IMG/VR virus record: IMGVR_UViG_3300045928_000030
Coordinates: 1-24,422 of that record
Length of the DNA: 24,422 bases
Direction: 5' to 3' (one strand)
Source: a virus
In this document: positions 13,801 to 22,292 of the stretch, piece by piece
How positions within the stretch are numbered: position 1 is the first letter of the stretch
Layout of the letters: every line of letters starts with the position of its first letter
Position numbers and translations under genes: made by a program
The notes under the pieces: generated by a model
Told to the model about the DNA's origin: nothing
The model's database searches: none
Seen by the model: only the letters and a program-made list of their open reading frames with translations

Positions 13801-14091
13801 GTGGGCGCGGGATTCGTCGGGCAACCGACGTCCATTCGCGGCGTCGTCGGGCGGATCGATTGGGGATACTTCCGCGCCGCCGCGATCAATGGCTACACCG
13901 TGACGCGCACGGGCGACACCTGGACGTTGCGCGGGACCGTCGTCGCCCGCGACGCCTTCAATCTGACGCGGACGCCGTTGATCTTCGTCGCGCCAACGAA
14001 GCCATTTGGCGAATTGCGTTGGCCGATCGAATCATTCGCGATTGGGGACGACGGCGTGTTGCGCGCGCGGTTGTCGCCGCGCCTGGAGTAA
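13801..14091 (+). CDS. Small tail-module protein, unknown role
   Basis: 96 residues from GTG 13801, four bases after the tube stop. β-rich: GRIDWGYFRAAAINGYTVTRTGDTWTLRGTVVARDAFNLTRTPLIFVAPTK. The opposing strands suggest a small β-barrel, possibly tube- or baseplate-associated. No family recognised; codon style and tight spacing support it as a real gene. Confidence 0.6.
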   Translation: MGAGFVGQPTSIRGVVGRIDWGYFRAAAINGYTVTRTGDTWTLRGTVVARDAFNLTRTPLIFVAPTKPFGELRWPIESFAIGDDGVLRARLSPRLE

Positions 14092-14095
14092 CCGC

Positions 14096-14548
14096 ATGGG
14101 GACGTTTTCACGGTTCGTGGTGCCGGACACGGTCCGGATCGATATCTCCGGCGGCGATTGGATCGTCGTCAAAAAACAGTTGACGGCCGGGGAAGAACGC
14201 GACGTCTTCGCGCGTCTGGTCAAACCGTTATCAACGCACGTCAACGGCGGCGCGCCGACGTTCGATCCGCGCCTGGAACTCGATTCGTTGCAAACCGGAT
14301 TGAGTCAAGTCCTGGCCTATCTCCTGGACTGGTCATTGACCGACGCGGACGGCAAACCCGTGATCATTCGCGGGCAACCGATCGCCGCCGTGACGTCGTT
14401 TCTCAACGCCTTGGACCTGGATTCGTTCGCGGAAATCGTCGCCGTCGTGCAACGCCACGACGCGGACGTCAAGGCGGCGGCGGCGCGGCGGCGCGCCCTC
14501 CCTTTTGGCGCGGACGCATCGTCAACGACCTTGCCGTCTGTCGGGTAA
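14096..14548 (+). CDS. Tail assembly chaperone, short form (gpG-like)
   Basis: 150 residues from ATG 14096 (GGAG eight bases ahead). MGTFSRFVVPDTVRIDISGGDWIVVKKQLTAGEERDVFARLV, then DWSLTDADGKPV and ALDLDSFAEIVAVVQRH, resemble the first tail chaperone found between tube and tape measure genes. Such proteins coat the tape measure during tail assembly and are made in two forms by ribosomal frameshifting. A canonical slippery heptamer near its 3' end (14500-14506) leads into a second frame, producing the long form. Confidence 0.75.
   Translation: MGTFSRFVVPDTVRIDISGGDWIVVKKQLTAGEERDVFARLVKPLSTHVNGGAPTFDPRLELDSLQTGLSQVLAYLLDWSLTDADGKPVIIRGQPIAAVTSFLNALDLDSFAEIVAVVQRHDADVKAAAARRRALPFGADASSTTLPSVG
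14500..14506 (+). other. Programmed -1 ribosomal frameshift site CCCTTTT
   Basis: In the chaperone frame the bases are read C CCT TTT, an exact X_XXY_YYZ heptamer. Slipping one base back gives CCC TTT, so both tRNAs can re-pair. The short-form frame ends 42 bases later at TAA 14546-14548, while the -1 frame stays open to 14652. Frameshifting at exactly this place, between tube and tape measure, is a hallmark of long-tailed phages. Confidence 0.75.
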
Positions 14549-14652
14549 TGGGCTGGACCTGGGACGACCTCCAGGCGTTGCCGTCTGACGTCTACGACAT
14601 CCTGATCGACGAACTGGAACGGGAACAACGGGACGCACACCGTGGCGCTTAG
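14506..14652 (+). CDS. Tail assembly chaperone, frameshift extension (gpT-like)
   Basis: Read in the -1 frame after the slip, this adds 48 residues (WRGRIVNDLAVCRVMGWTWDDLQALPSDVYDILIDELEREQRD...), so the fusion would be 185 residues. The LAVCRVMGWT segment before the only internal ATG (14548) looks like a conserved part of such extensions. This favours frameshifting over independent initiation, although TAATG at 14546-14550 could also permit re-initiation of a 34-residue product. Its end overlaps the tape measure's GTG start by 11 bases. Confidence 0.7.
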   Translation, partial: WRGRIVNDLAVCRVMGWTWDDLQALPSDVYDILIDELEREQRDAHRGA

Positions 14653-16597
14653 CGCGAAATTCGTCGCCGATTTCGCCTCCTTTTACGACGCCGTGTCGCG
14701 CGCGGAAGGGAGTTTGCGATCGTTCGAAACCGGCGCGTCCAAGGTCGAATCGTCCCTCAATCGCATGGTCGATGCGTTTTCGGGACGCAAGGTAATCCAG
14801 GACGCGACCTTGATGGCGGAAGCCGTCGAACGGATCGGCGGCGTGTCCAAACTTACCCAGGACGAACTCGTCCGGTTACAGGGAACGGTCGGGACCGCGA
14901 TCGAGAAAATGAAGGCCATGGGGATCGAAGTCCCCCCGGGCATTCAGAAGATCGCGACCGAACTGGAAGGCGTCGACGCCGCCGTCGATACCACGGCGAA
15001 AAAATTCGAGGGATTGGCGACGGCGTTGACGGTCGCGAACGCCGCCCAGGAAATCCGCAATTTCGCCGGGGACGTCAAGGCGGCGGCGGACGTGTTCGTC
15101 GGGGCGTATGCGGAAGAGGAGGCGGCGGTCAAGTCGTTGGGCGTCGCCATGCAGGCGCAAGGGACCGCGACCGACGCGACGATCGAGGCGTACCGCGCCC
15201 TCGCGACGCAATTCCAAAACACGACGGCGTTTTCCGACGACGCGATTATCGCGATGGAAGCGTTGTTCGTGCAGGTCGGCGACGTCGGTCCGCAACAAAT
15301 GGAGGCGGCGCTCACGGCGGCGACGAACCTGTCCGCCGGACTCGGCATCGAACTCGAGGCGGCGACGATGTTGGTCGCGAAAGCGTTCGCGACCGGCGGC
15401 GAAAATCTCGGACGCCTCAAGACAATCCTGGGCGACACCGTCCCGGAAGGCGCGTCCATGGCCGAAGTCATGGAGGCGATCAACGACAAGTTCGGCGGCC
15501 AGGCGGCGGCGCAGCTCGACACCTACAACGGCCGCATGGCGAACCTCGGGAATCAGATGGGGGACGTACAGGAAAAGGTCGGACAGTTGATCGTCCAGGG
15601 GTTGACGCCGTTGCTCAACCTATTCGGCCAACTCCCGCAACCTGTCCAGACGGTCGCGATCGCCTTCACGGCGATCGGCGTCGCCCTCGCGCCCCTGGCG
15701 GTGAGCTTTGCGTCCCTGGTCTCCGCGATCGGGCCGTTGGTCGCGTTGTTGGGTCCGGCGGGGCTCGGCCTGACGTTGTCCGGCGTCGCGATCGCCCTGG
15801 GCGCGGTCGGCGCCGCGATCGCCGCCGCGATCATCATCTGGAAAAACTGGGACGCGATCGTCGCCGGATCGAAAGCGATTTGGGAAGGACTCAAAACCAC
15901 ATTCAACACCGTCGCGACCGCGATCACGGACACGGCGCAACGGATTTACGACGGCGTCAAAACGTGGCTCGTCGATCGCCTCAACGGGCTCGTCGCGTCG
16001 ATTCAATCGACCGTTACCAGCATGATCGATCCGTTCAAACGGATGTATGACGCCGTCGTCGGACATTCGTACGTGCCGGACACGATCGACGGGATCGAAT
16101 CGCAATTCGGGCGCCTCGACTCCGTCATGGTGGGACCGGCGCAGGCGGCGACGTCGGCGACGTCCCAGGCGTTTGCGGGCATGGCGTCCAACGTCGTCGC
16201 GTCCGTCGAGCAGGCGACGCAGGCGTTGACGTCGTTGACGCGGACCGAATCGACGATCGGGACGGGGCAAATGCAAGGCGGCGCGGCGTCGGGCGGCGGC
16301 GGCGGCGGCGGGAAGGGACTCCAGATCCCCGTCCCCGCCAATTTCAATTGGTCGCAGGCGTACCGCGACGCCGGGTATTTCGTCCACGATTCGCCGTTTC
16401 TGGGCTTGAGCCAAGCAACCGACAAACGGAATTTCGGCGCGGCGTCTCTGGGATTCCTGCCGCGCGAATACGCCGTCACGGCGAATACGTACATCTACGG
16501 CATGACGGACACGTCGGACGGGTTCCGCGCCCTGACGACCGCCGTCAAAAACAACGTGATGGACGGCGTCAAAAAGGGCCGGAAAATTTCGGCGTGA
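14642..16597 (+). CDS. Tape measure protein
   Basis: 651 residues from GTG 14642. Helical throughout: N-terminal FVADFASFYDAVSRAEGSLRSFE, long Ala/Glu/Lys helices, and a mid-region FAGDVKAAADVFVGAYAEEEAAVKSLGVAM seen in tape measures. A hydrophobic stretch runs from ~334 to 400 (VQTVAIAFTAIGVALAPLAV ... AAIAAAIIIWKNW). MYDAVVGHSYVPDTIDGIESQFGRL near 485-505 is a common tape-measure motif, and a Gly-rich linker lies near 555. It sets tail length. At about 1.5 Å per residue the tail would be near 100 nm, an estimate. The short length suits the small genome. TTG is a frequent Leu codon here, unlike in the head genes. Confidence 0.9.
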   Translation: MALSAKFVADFASFYDAVSRAEGSLRSFETGASKVESSLNRMVDAFSGRKVIQDATLMAEAVERIGGVSKLTQDELVRLQGTVGTAIEKMKAMGIEVPPGIQKIATELEGVDAAVDTTAKKFEGLATALTVANAAQEIRNFAGDVKAAADVFVGAYAEEEAAVKSLGVAMQAQGTATDATIEAYRALATQFQNTTAFSDDAIIAMEALFVQVGDVGPQQMEAALTAATNLSAGLGIELEAATMLVAKAFATGGENLGRLKTILGDTVPEGASMAEVMEAINDKFGGQAAAQLDTYNGRMANLGNQMGDVQEKVGQLIVQGLTPLLNLFGQLPQPVQTVAIAFTAIGVALAPLAVSFASLVSAIGPLVALLGPAGLGLTLSGVAIALGAVGAAIAAAIIIWKNWDAIVAGSKAIWEGLKTTFNTVATAITDTAQRIYDGVKTWLVDRLNGLVASIQSTVTSMIDPFKRMYDAVVGHSYVPDTIDGIESQFGRLDSVMVGPAQAATSATSQAFAGMASNVVASVEQATQALTSLTRTESTIGTGQMQGGAASGGGGGGGKGLQIPVPANFNWSQAYRDAGYFVHDSPFLGLSQATDKRNFGAASLGFLPREYAVTANTYIYGMTDTSDGFRALTTAVKNNVMDGVKKGRKISA

Positions 16598-16603
16598 TCC
16601 GCG

Positions 16604-19600
16604 ATGCCGTTGCTCTATGCCGACGTCGTCCGCGCCGATGGGGCGATCCACTATTGGCGCCTGAACGAATCCGGCGGCACCGTTGCCGCCGACACGATCG
16701 GCACCGTCCCCGGCACGATTAGCGCCGCCGGCGTCACGTTCGGACAGGCGGGCGCGTTGGCGGACGGGACGACCGCGATCCTGTTCGATGGCAGCGTCGG
16801 CAAGGTCGAAACGGCGGCGGCGATCGCCGCGTTGTCCGCCGCCATCACGGTGGAATGTTGGGTCAAGTTTACCGGGACGCCGACCGCGATTCCGTTCGTC
16901 TCCACGCGCGGCGCCGACGCGGGCGGGTCCGCGAACGCGTTCGAAGTCGGATGGGGCGGCGGACAGATCCGGATTTCGATCGCGTCGGGATCGCCGAACC
17001 TGATCACCTGGACGGCGGCGATCAACAACGGCGCATGGCATCACGTCGTCTGGACGTCGGACAAGGTCACGACGAACGTCTATATCGACGGCGCCGTGAT
17101 TCGCACGATCGGGCAGACGTGGACGGCGATCTCGAATCACAAGGCGCGGATCGCCTATGACGCCTCCGCGTTTTCGCGTCTCGCCGGATCGGTGGACGAA
17201 GTCGCGATCTACCCGACCGCCCTGTCGGCGGCGCAAGTCGCGAATCATTACGCCGCCCGGACGGTGTCGTCGTTCGTCGGGCGACCGGCGATTCTGAATC
17301 GGGCGCGCCTCAATAATTTCCGCCTGAATTACATTCCCGCCGCCCTGCAACCGATCCGGTCGTCGCGGGTCATGGTGTTTCTCAATGGCGTCCTGGTCCG
17401 CTACCGGCACAACTCGATCACGATCAACGACAAACTCCGCGACGAACCGAATACCTGCTCGATCACGTTCATGCCGCCGACCGTGCCGCAACCGCAACAG
17501 GGCGTGCGGATCGTGGTCAATGCCAACGCGCCGACGTTGCTATTTGCGGGCGCCCTCGAGACGGTCAACGAAACCTACGAGAACAACAAACGGATCGTGT
17601 TCTATCCCTCGACCGCCCAGGACGATACGCCGCGCGCGAACCGCCGGATCCCCCTGGCCTATTACGACAATATTTCCGCGTCCACGATCGCCAGCGTCCT
17701 GATCGGGCGGTTCGCGCCGGGGTTTACCGCGAACCATATTCAGGCGGACTTGCCCGCGATCACGGTCCGATTCGACGGGTCCGAAGCGAACCTCAATGGG
17801 TGTCTTCGGCAAATGGCGAAATTGGTCGGGGGGTACTTCTATTTTGAAGATCGCGATCTGCATTTCTTCCAGGACGAACCGACCGAAATCCCGGACCCGA
17901 TTGACACGACGCCGGGGCGGTTCCTGAACAATCCGCCGATCATCGAAACCCGCGACGATTCGCAAATCCGGACGCGCGTCTACGGCATGGGACATCAGGA
18001 GGCGACGCTCAGCGAAGTCCTGGTCGGCGACACGATCATCCCGATCGACGACGCGACGTTGTTCGTTCCGACCGGCGGCAAAATCATTTCCGCATGGCAA
18101 GTCCTGGGGTATACCGGCGTCCAACTCGGCGGCGGCGGCGGACTGATCGGTCCAGGCGCCGCCCCCGGCGCCGCGCCGGTCGCGAACCTGTTGCCCGGGA
18201 CCGGCGTCGAATCCGGGAGTCACGACTACGCGACGACGTTCCTCACGGCGACGGGGGAATCCGTCGCCGGTCCGCGCGTGACGATCGTGGTGGGCAATCT
18301 CGCCGCGCCCGGGATCGCGCCGACGATCGCGAGTCTGTCGGCGGGCGGCAGCATGAACGTCGGCGTCTTCGACTACGCCGTGACGCTCGTGTCGGCGACG
18401 GGCGAAACGACGCCGGGACCGATCAGTACCCAAGTCGCGACCGGCGGTCCGGCGGCGGCGCCGCCGCAATCGGCGCCGGCCCTGAGTGGCCCGATCGCCG
18501 GGGGCAGTGTGACGCCGGGGGCGCATCAATACGGCGTCACGTTCACGGGGCCGTACGGCGAAACCGGGATCGGTCCGGCGAGTCAAGCGATCGTCGCCCA
18601 GGGACCAATGGGCGCGCCGCCGCCGCCGACCGGCACATTTGACAAAGGCGGACAGGAACTCGGACCGGGGACGACGTACCAGTACCAAACGACGTACGTC
18701 ACGGCGACAGGGGAAACGACGGCGTCCGGATCGTCCGCGCCCGTGACGATCGATCCCGTCCCCAATGGCGGCAGTCCGCCCGTCGCGCCGACGCCGACCG
18801 TCGCCACGGGCGGCGCGATTCCGACCGGGTATTTTTACGAATACGCCGTGTCATTTCTGACGGCGAAAGGCGAAACCGATTTCGTCTGGAATCTGACGAT
18901 GACGGCGCGCCTGGACCCGCCGAACAATGCGTTCCTGGTCACGCAACTCCCGACGTCGTCGGACCCGCGCGTGATCGGGCGGAAACTCTATCGCCGCAAC
19001 GCCTCATTAGGAACGGGCGGACTGGTCGCGACCATCAACGACAATTCGACGACCCAGTACACGGACACGGCGGCGGCGGTCGGCGGACTCCCGGCGGGCA
19101 ATACGACCGCCTGGGGACGCGTCGTCCTGTCGAATATCTATCCCGGCGGACCGGCGACGACGGCGCGCCGGATTTACCGGACGCAACCAGGACAACCCCC
19201 GGGGACGTTCTACCTCCTGGCGACGATCAACAACAACACGGCAACCAGCTACACCGACACGACGCCGAATGTTTCGGCGGGGCAAAACCCGCCCGGGACG
19301 GACACGACCGGCGCGCGGACGATCCAGGTGTCGGGGATCGCGACCGGACCGGCCGGGACGACGGGACGCAACCTGTACCGGACGCCCGCCAACTCCTCGA
19401 CGTTGAAACTATTGGGGACGATCGCGAACAACTCGACGACGTCCCTCACGGATACCCTGGACGATTCGGCGTTGGGCGCGACCGCGCCGTCCGGCGCGAC
19501 CCTCAACACGGTCAACCTGTCCGGGATCGCCCTGGGCGGACCGATGGTCCTACAACGCAAACTCTACCGGCGGTTCAACGGCGCGGGCCCGTTCAAATTA

Positions 19601-20581
19601 GTCACGACGATCGGCAACAACACGTCCACGACCTACCAGGACACGGCGAGTAACGCGGCGTTAGGCGCCGCCGCGCCCACGACGAACACGGCGGCGGCGG
19701 GACAAGTCGCCGTGTCGCAAATTCCGATCGGCGGCGCAGGCGTGACGGGACGCAAACTGTATCGAACGGCGGTCGGCAGTCAACAACTCCGGTTCGTCGC
19801 GACCCTGGGGGACAACGTCGCGTCCACCTATACCGACGTTACGTCGGACTTCAACCTGGGCGCGAATGCGCCGGTCAACGATACGTCCGGACTTCAACAA
19901 CCGGACGGGCAAGTGAGCGCAGGCGCGACGTCGTTGATCGTCGCGGGGATTAGCGCGTTTAGCGCGACGGGCGGATGGGCGATCCTGGGGAACGGGCAAC
20001 AGATCATCCGGTATACCGGCGTGTCGGCGACGTCGTTGACGGGCATTCCGGCCAGTGGAACGGGATCCCTGAAAGCCACGGTCAGTTACAACGCCAACAT
20101 CACCGCCGCGCCCGCCTTAACCGGCGTGTCCGGGTTGGCGATGACTCTCGCGCCCAACCTCGGACTCCTGAAAGGGGATCCGATCGCGATCTGGATCCAA
20201 CGGGACGACGTCGCCGCGCAAAACGAACTGGCGGCGCGGGAAGGCGGCGGGGATGGGATCATCGAACACCGGATCGTCGATCAACGGCGCGGCGAACCGT
20301 CGTTGCAGGCGTTGTGCGACGCGGACCTCGCCCAGTATGCGCGGTCCCTGGTGACCGTGACCTATGCCTGCCGGGACGTCAAGACGAAAAGCGGGAAACC
20401 GATCGTGATCGATATCCCGTCGCCGTTGATCCAGGAAACGCTCACGATTCAAGACGTCGTGATCACGGAATTGGATATCGTCCCCGGACTGCAACCGAAA
20501 TTTGCTGTCACGGCATCGTCGATCCGGTTCACCCTGGAAGACTTGTTGCGGCGCATGGCGTCCACACTGGAAGGAATCTAA
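16604..20581 (+). CDS. Giant tail hub protein: LamG domain, hub domain and two sets of tandem repeats
   Basis: 1325 residues, the largest gene. Residues 1-~222 form a LamG/concanavalin-like sheet domain (HYWRLNESGGTVAADTIG, ITVECWVKF, WHHVVWTSD, AGSVDEVAIYPTALSAAQV) that may bind sugars. Residues ~230-510 look like a phage tail hub domain (VMVFLNGVLVRY, EPNTCSITFMPP, LFAGALETV, YFYFEDRDLHFF). At ~530-790 come five β-sandwich-like repeats ending TATGET..GP. At ~790-1097 come five repeats of the form R.LYR...ATI.NN.TT.YTDT. Residues ~1100-1325 return to hub-like sequence (GATSLIVAGISAF, RYTGVSATSL, then VVITELDIVPGLQPKFAV). It likely combines the distal-tail and tail-tip roles and contacts the host surface. 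The domain calls are by eye. Confidence 0.75.
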   Translation: MPLLYADVVRADGAIHYWRLNESGGTVAADTIGTVPGTISAAGVTFGQAGALADGTTAILFDGSVGKVETAAAIAALSAAITVECWVKFTGTPTAIPFVSTRGADAGGSANAFEVGWGGGQIRISIASGSPNLITWTAAINNGAWHHVVWTSDKVTTNVYIDGAVIRTIGQTWTAISNHKARIAYDASAFSRLAGSVDEVAIYPTALSAAQVANHYAARTVSSFVGRPAILNRARLNNFRLNYIPAALQPIRSSRVMVFLNGVLVRYRHNSITINDKLRDEPNTCSITFMPPTVPQPQQGVRIVVNANAPTLLFAGALETVNETYENNKRIVFYPSTAQDDTPRANRRIPLAYYDNISASTIASVLIGRFAPGFTANHIQADLPAITVRFDGSEANLNGCLRQMAKLVGGYFYFEDRDLHFFQDEPTEIPDPIDTTPGRFLNNPPIIETRDDSQIRTRVYGMGHQEATLSEVLVGDTIIPIDDATLFVPTGGKIISAWQVLGYTGVQLGGGGGLIGPGAAPGAAPVANLLPGTGVESGSHDYATTFLTATGESVAGPRVTIVVGNLAAPGIAPTIASLSAGGSMNVGVFDYAVTLVSATGETTPGPISTQVATGGPAAAPPQSAPALSGPIAGGSVTPGAHQYGVTFTGPYGETGIGPASQAIVAQGPMGAPPPPTGTFDKGGQELGPGTTYQYQTTYVTATGETTASGSSAPVTIDPVPNGGSPPVAPTPTVATGGAIPTGYFYEYAVSFLTAKGETDFVWNLTMTARLDPPNNAFLVTQLPTSSDPRVIGRKLYRRNASLGTGGLVATINDNSTTQYTDTAAAVGGLPAGNTTAWGRVVLSNIYPGGPATTARRIYRTQPGQPPGTFYLLATINNNTATSYTDTTPNVSAGQNPPGTDTTGARTIQVSGIATGPAGTTGRNLYRTPANSSTLKLLGTIANNSTTSLTDTLDDSALGATAPSGATLNTVNLSGIALGGPMVLQRKLYRRFNGAGPFKLVTTIGNNTSTTYQDTASNAALGAAAPTTNTAAAGQVAVSQIPIGGAGVTGRKLYRTAVGSQQLRFVATLGDNVASTYTDVTSDFNLGANAPVNDTSGLQQPDGQVSAGATSLIVAGISAFSATGGWAILGNGQQIIRYTGVSATSLTGIPASGTGSLKATVSYNANITAAPALTGVSGLAMTLAPNLGLLKGDPIAIWIQRDDVAAQNELAAREGGGDGIIEHRIVDQRRGEPSLQALCDADLAQYARSLVTVTYACRDVKTKSGKPIVIDIPSPLIQETLTIQDVVITELDIVPGLQPKFAVTASSIRFTLEDLLRRMASTLEGI

Positions 20582-20585
20582 GACC

Positions 20586-21563
20586 ATGGCGATCAATCGC
20601 GCGCCGTTTAATGCCCTGATCGACGACGACGGATCGAACACGGTCGGGACCGTCTGGAACAAGGCGCAGATCGCCTATGTGATCCTGGATCCCGTAGACG
20701 CGGCGTTGGGCGTCGTGTCGGCGAATCTGACGTTCCAAACCAACGGGTCCATCGTCCGGAATACGCTGGACGGGGCGGACTCCGGATGGGTGTCGATCGG
20801 CGGCGGCGGCGACGTGGGGGCGTCGCGTGGGGGCTATCTCCAAGTCCTCGGCAATGAATCGGGGATCGGGGGGAGCGCGCGCGTGTTTCTGGGCTCGGCC
20901 GCCGGGAGTCATTTTGTCGTCGTGGGATCCGCCGGAACCGAAGTCTTCCGCATCAATGGCGGCGGCGACATCGTCACGAGTACGACCGGGACGACGATCG
21001 CGAGCCTGAATTCCACGGCCGTGAGCGGCGGGTTCCTCGCGTTTCAACGAAGCGGGACGGCCGTCGCGTGGATCGGCAACGCCCAACCGTTTGGGATTAG
21101 TGGCGCGGCCCTGGCCGATTTCGCCGTCTATGTCGCCAACGCCGGAGCCGCCCGGTTGTTCCTCGAGGCGTACAACGGATCAATCAACTCCACCACGATC
21201 TACAACGCCACCTCCGCCGCCGCCGTGAATATGACGGTGGAAAGTTCCGGACGCCTGTGTCGCTCCACGTCGTCGCGGCGGTACAAGACGGATATTCAAC
21301 CCCTCGACGCGTGGCGGTGGTTCCTGGATCTCGAGGCGGTCGAATTCGCCGACCGCGCGACGCCGGACGGGCGGAAGTGGATCGGGTTCACGGCGGAAGA
21401 CGTCGCCGCGCGCGGACCGGTCCGGAACGGCGTCCCGGTCTGTGCCGGACTGACGGCGGACGGCGCGCCGGATGACGTCACGTACGCGAACCTCACGGCG
21501 GTAATTCAACTCGGTTTAAAAGACCTCGATCGCCGCCTCGCGGCATTGGAGTGTGTCCGATGA
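20586..21563 (+). CDS. Tail fibre with C-terminal S74 intramolecular chaperone
   Basis: 325 residues from ATG 20586 (AAGGA ten bases upstream). The N-terminus MAINRAPFNALIDDDGSNTVGTVWNKAQI would join the tail. The middle is β-repeat rich (FLGSAAGSHFVVVGSAG, FRINGGGDIV, LAFQRSGTAVAWIG), as in trimeric fibres. The C-terminus carries the S74 peptidase pattern SSRRYKTDIQPL (Ser229/Ser230, Lys234), then FTAEDVAARGP and ANLTAVIQLGLKDLDRRLAALE. S74 domains guide trimer folding and then cut themselves off before a conserved Ser. It is probably the receptor-binding fibre. Confidence 0.85.
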   Translation: MAINRAPFNALIDDDGSNTVGTVWNKAQIAYVILDPVDAALGVVSANLTFQTNGSIVRNTLDGADSGWVSIGGGGDVGASRGGYLQVLGNESGIGGSARVFLGSAAGSHFVVVGSAGTEVFRINGGGDIVTSTTGTTIASLNSTAVSGGFLAFQRSGTAVAWIGNAQPFGISGAALADFAVYVANAGAARLFLEAYNGSINSTTIYNATSAAAVNMTVESSGRLCRSTSSRRYKTDIQPLDAWRWFLDLEAVEFADRATPDGRKWIGFTAEDVAARGPVRNGVPVCAGLTADGAPDDVTYANLTAVIQLGLKDLDRRLAALECVR

Positions 21564-21892
21564 TGTCCGAAGGATTTTTGCAAATGACCCTGGCGCAGGA
21601 TCGGAATTTTCTTACGCGGTTGTCGTACCTCCTGGTACAACAGGCGCGCGTCGTCATGGCCGAAGCGCCGACGACGCCAGGGCACACCCAACGCGCCACC
21701 TACGCGACGTTGGTGATCAACAACCCGTCCGGCATGACCGGCCCCGCCGCCGTGACGATTGTCGGCGGACCGAACGTGATCGGGACGGTCACCTTAGAAG
21801 ATTCCGGACCCGTCACGACCGCGACCGACGCCGCGTTGACGTCCCAGATCGCGACCTACTGGGACGCCCTGGCGGGCGTGGTGTCGGCATGA
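21560..21892 (+). CDS. Tail-module protein of unknown function
   Basis: 110 residues from ATG 21560, overlapping the fibre stop (ATGA) with GGAG nine bases ahead; ATG 21563 is an equal alternative. Helical N-terminus (FLQMTLAQDRNFLTRLSYLLVQQARVVMAE), then β-rich ATYATLVINNP and VTIVGGPNVIGTV, and ATYWDALAGVVSA. The pattern is familiar from phage genomes near the tail fibre but has no known role that I can name. Confidence 0.6.
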   Translation: MMSEGFLQMTLAQDRNFLTRLSYLLVQQARVVMAEAPTTPGHTQRATYATLVINNPSGMTGPAAVTIVGGPNVIGTVTLEDSGPVTTATDAALTSQIATYWDALAGVVSA

Positions 21893-22092
21893 TGAAAGTG
21901 ACGATCGAGGACCTCGTCCAGGTCATCGGGGAACAGACGGTGGAGCTCGCCATGTTGCGGCGCGAAGTCGCGCGGGTCACGGCCCAGACCGCGCCGGCGC
22001 CAGGCCCCGCGCCGCTGGCGCGTGTCTCGAGCGGCCAGGCGGCGCCGCTGCGCGCGGTCGATACCGGCGGCGTGCCGATCGACGAATCCTGA
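21889..22092 (+). CDS. Small coiled-coil protein
   Basis: 67 residues, ATGA overlap with the preceding stop. Residues 4-30 (TIEDLVQVIGEQTVELAMLRREVARV) form an amphipathic coiled coil with Ile/Val/Leu heptads. The rest is Ala/Pro rich. Codon choice reverts to the head-gene style (CTC Leu). It sits directly before the holin candidate and could belong to a lysis unit; a spanin is unlikely, as no signal or membrane segment is seen. Confidence 0.55.
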   Translation: MMKVTIEDLVQVIGEQTVELAMLRREVARVTAQTAPAPGPAPLARVSSGQAAPLRAVDTGGVPIDES

Positions 22093-22094
22093 CC

Positions 22095-22101
22095 AAGGAG
22101 G
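22095..22101 (+). promoter_or_regulatory. Perfect Shine-Dalgarno sequence of the holin candidate
   Basis: AAGGAGG, seven bases before the ATG at 22109; the strongest ribosome site I see in the window. It fixes the start of a very short gene and suggests high expression. Confidence 0.8.
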
Positions 22102-22108
22102 ACACCTG

Positions 22109-22255
22109 ATGATTGGACTACTCGGCCTCGCGACGCTCCTGCTCCTGATTGCCTTCGCGCTGACGATCGGCGCCGCGCTCGGGCGCGCGCCGCTCTGGGT
22201 CGCGGTGCTGCTCGTCGCGCTCGCGCAGCTCCTCACGCTCAGCGGCGTCCGTTGA
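22109..22255 (+). CDS. Two-helix membrane protein, candidate holin
   Basis: 48 residues. Transmembrane helix 1 is residues ~2-24 (IGLLGLATLLLLIAFALTIG), a short GRAP turn follows, and helix 2 is residues ~29-46 (LWVAVLLVALAQLLTLSG). There is almost no polar sequence outside the membrane. A two-helix hairpin protein at the end of the late operon, with a perfect ribosome site, fits a small class II-type holin or pinholin. It is shorter than most holins, lacks the usual charged tail, and no endolysin gene is recognised next to it. A membrane protein of the lysogen is an alternative. Confidence 0.6.
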   Translation: MIGLLGLATLLLLIAFALTIGAALGRAPLWVAVLLVALAQLLTLSGVR

Positions 22256-22261
22256 CCGCCG

Positions 22262-22292
22262 GCGCCGTTACGGTGAAATGCCGTAGCGGCGC
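22262..22292 (+). terminator. Strong hairpin after the late operon (terminator-like, no T run)
   Basis: GCGCCGTTACGG (22262-22273) pairs with CCGTAGCGGCGC (22281-22292): twelve pairs including one G-U, around a seven-base loop. It begins seven bases after the last late gene's stop. No T tract follows, so it may be a Rho-independent-like block, an mRNA 3' stabiliser, or part of the attachment-site architecture. Confidence 0.5.

Noticed and set aside
16047-16229. Arg-rich plus-strand ORF within the tape measure
   Set aside because: It is an out-of-frame shadow with a poly-Arg sequence and no ribosome site.
15620-17497. A 625-codon minus-strand open frame
   Set aside because: It mirrors the tape measure and hub genes and is made largely of RRRD-like low-information sequence.
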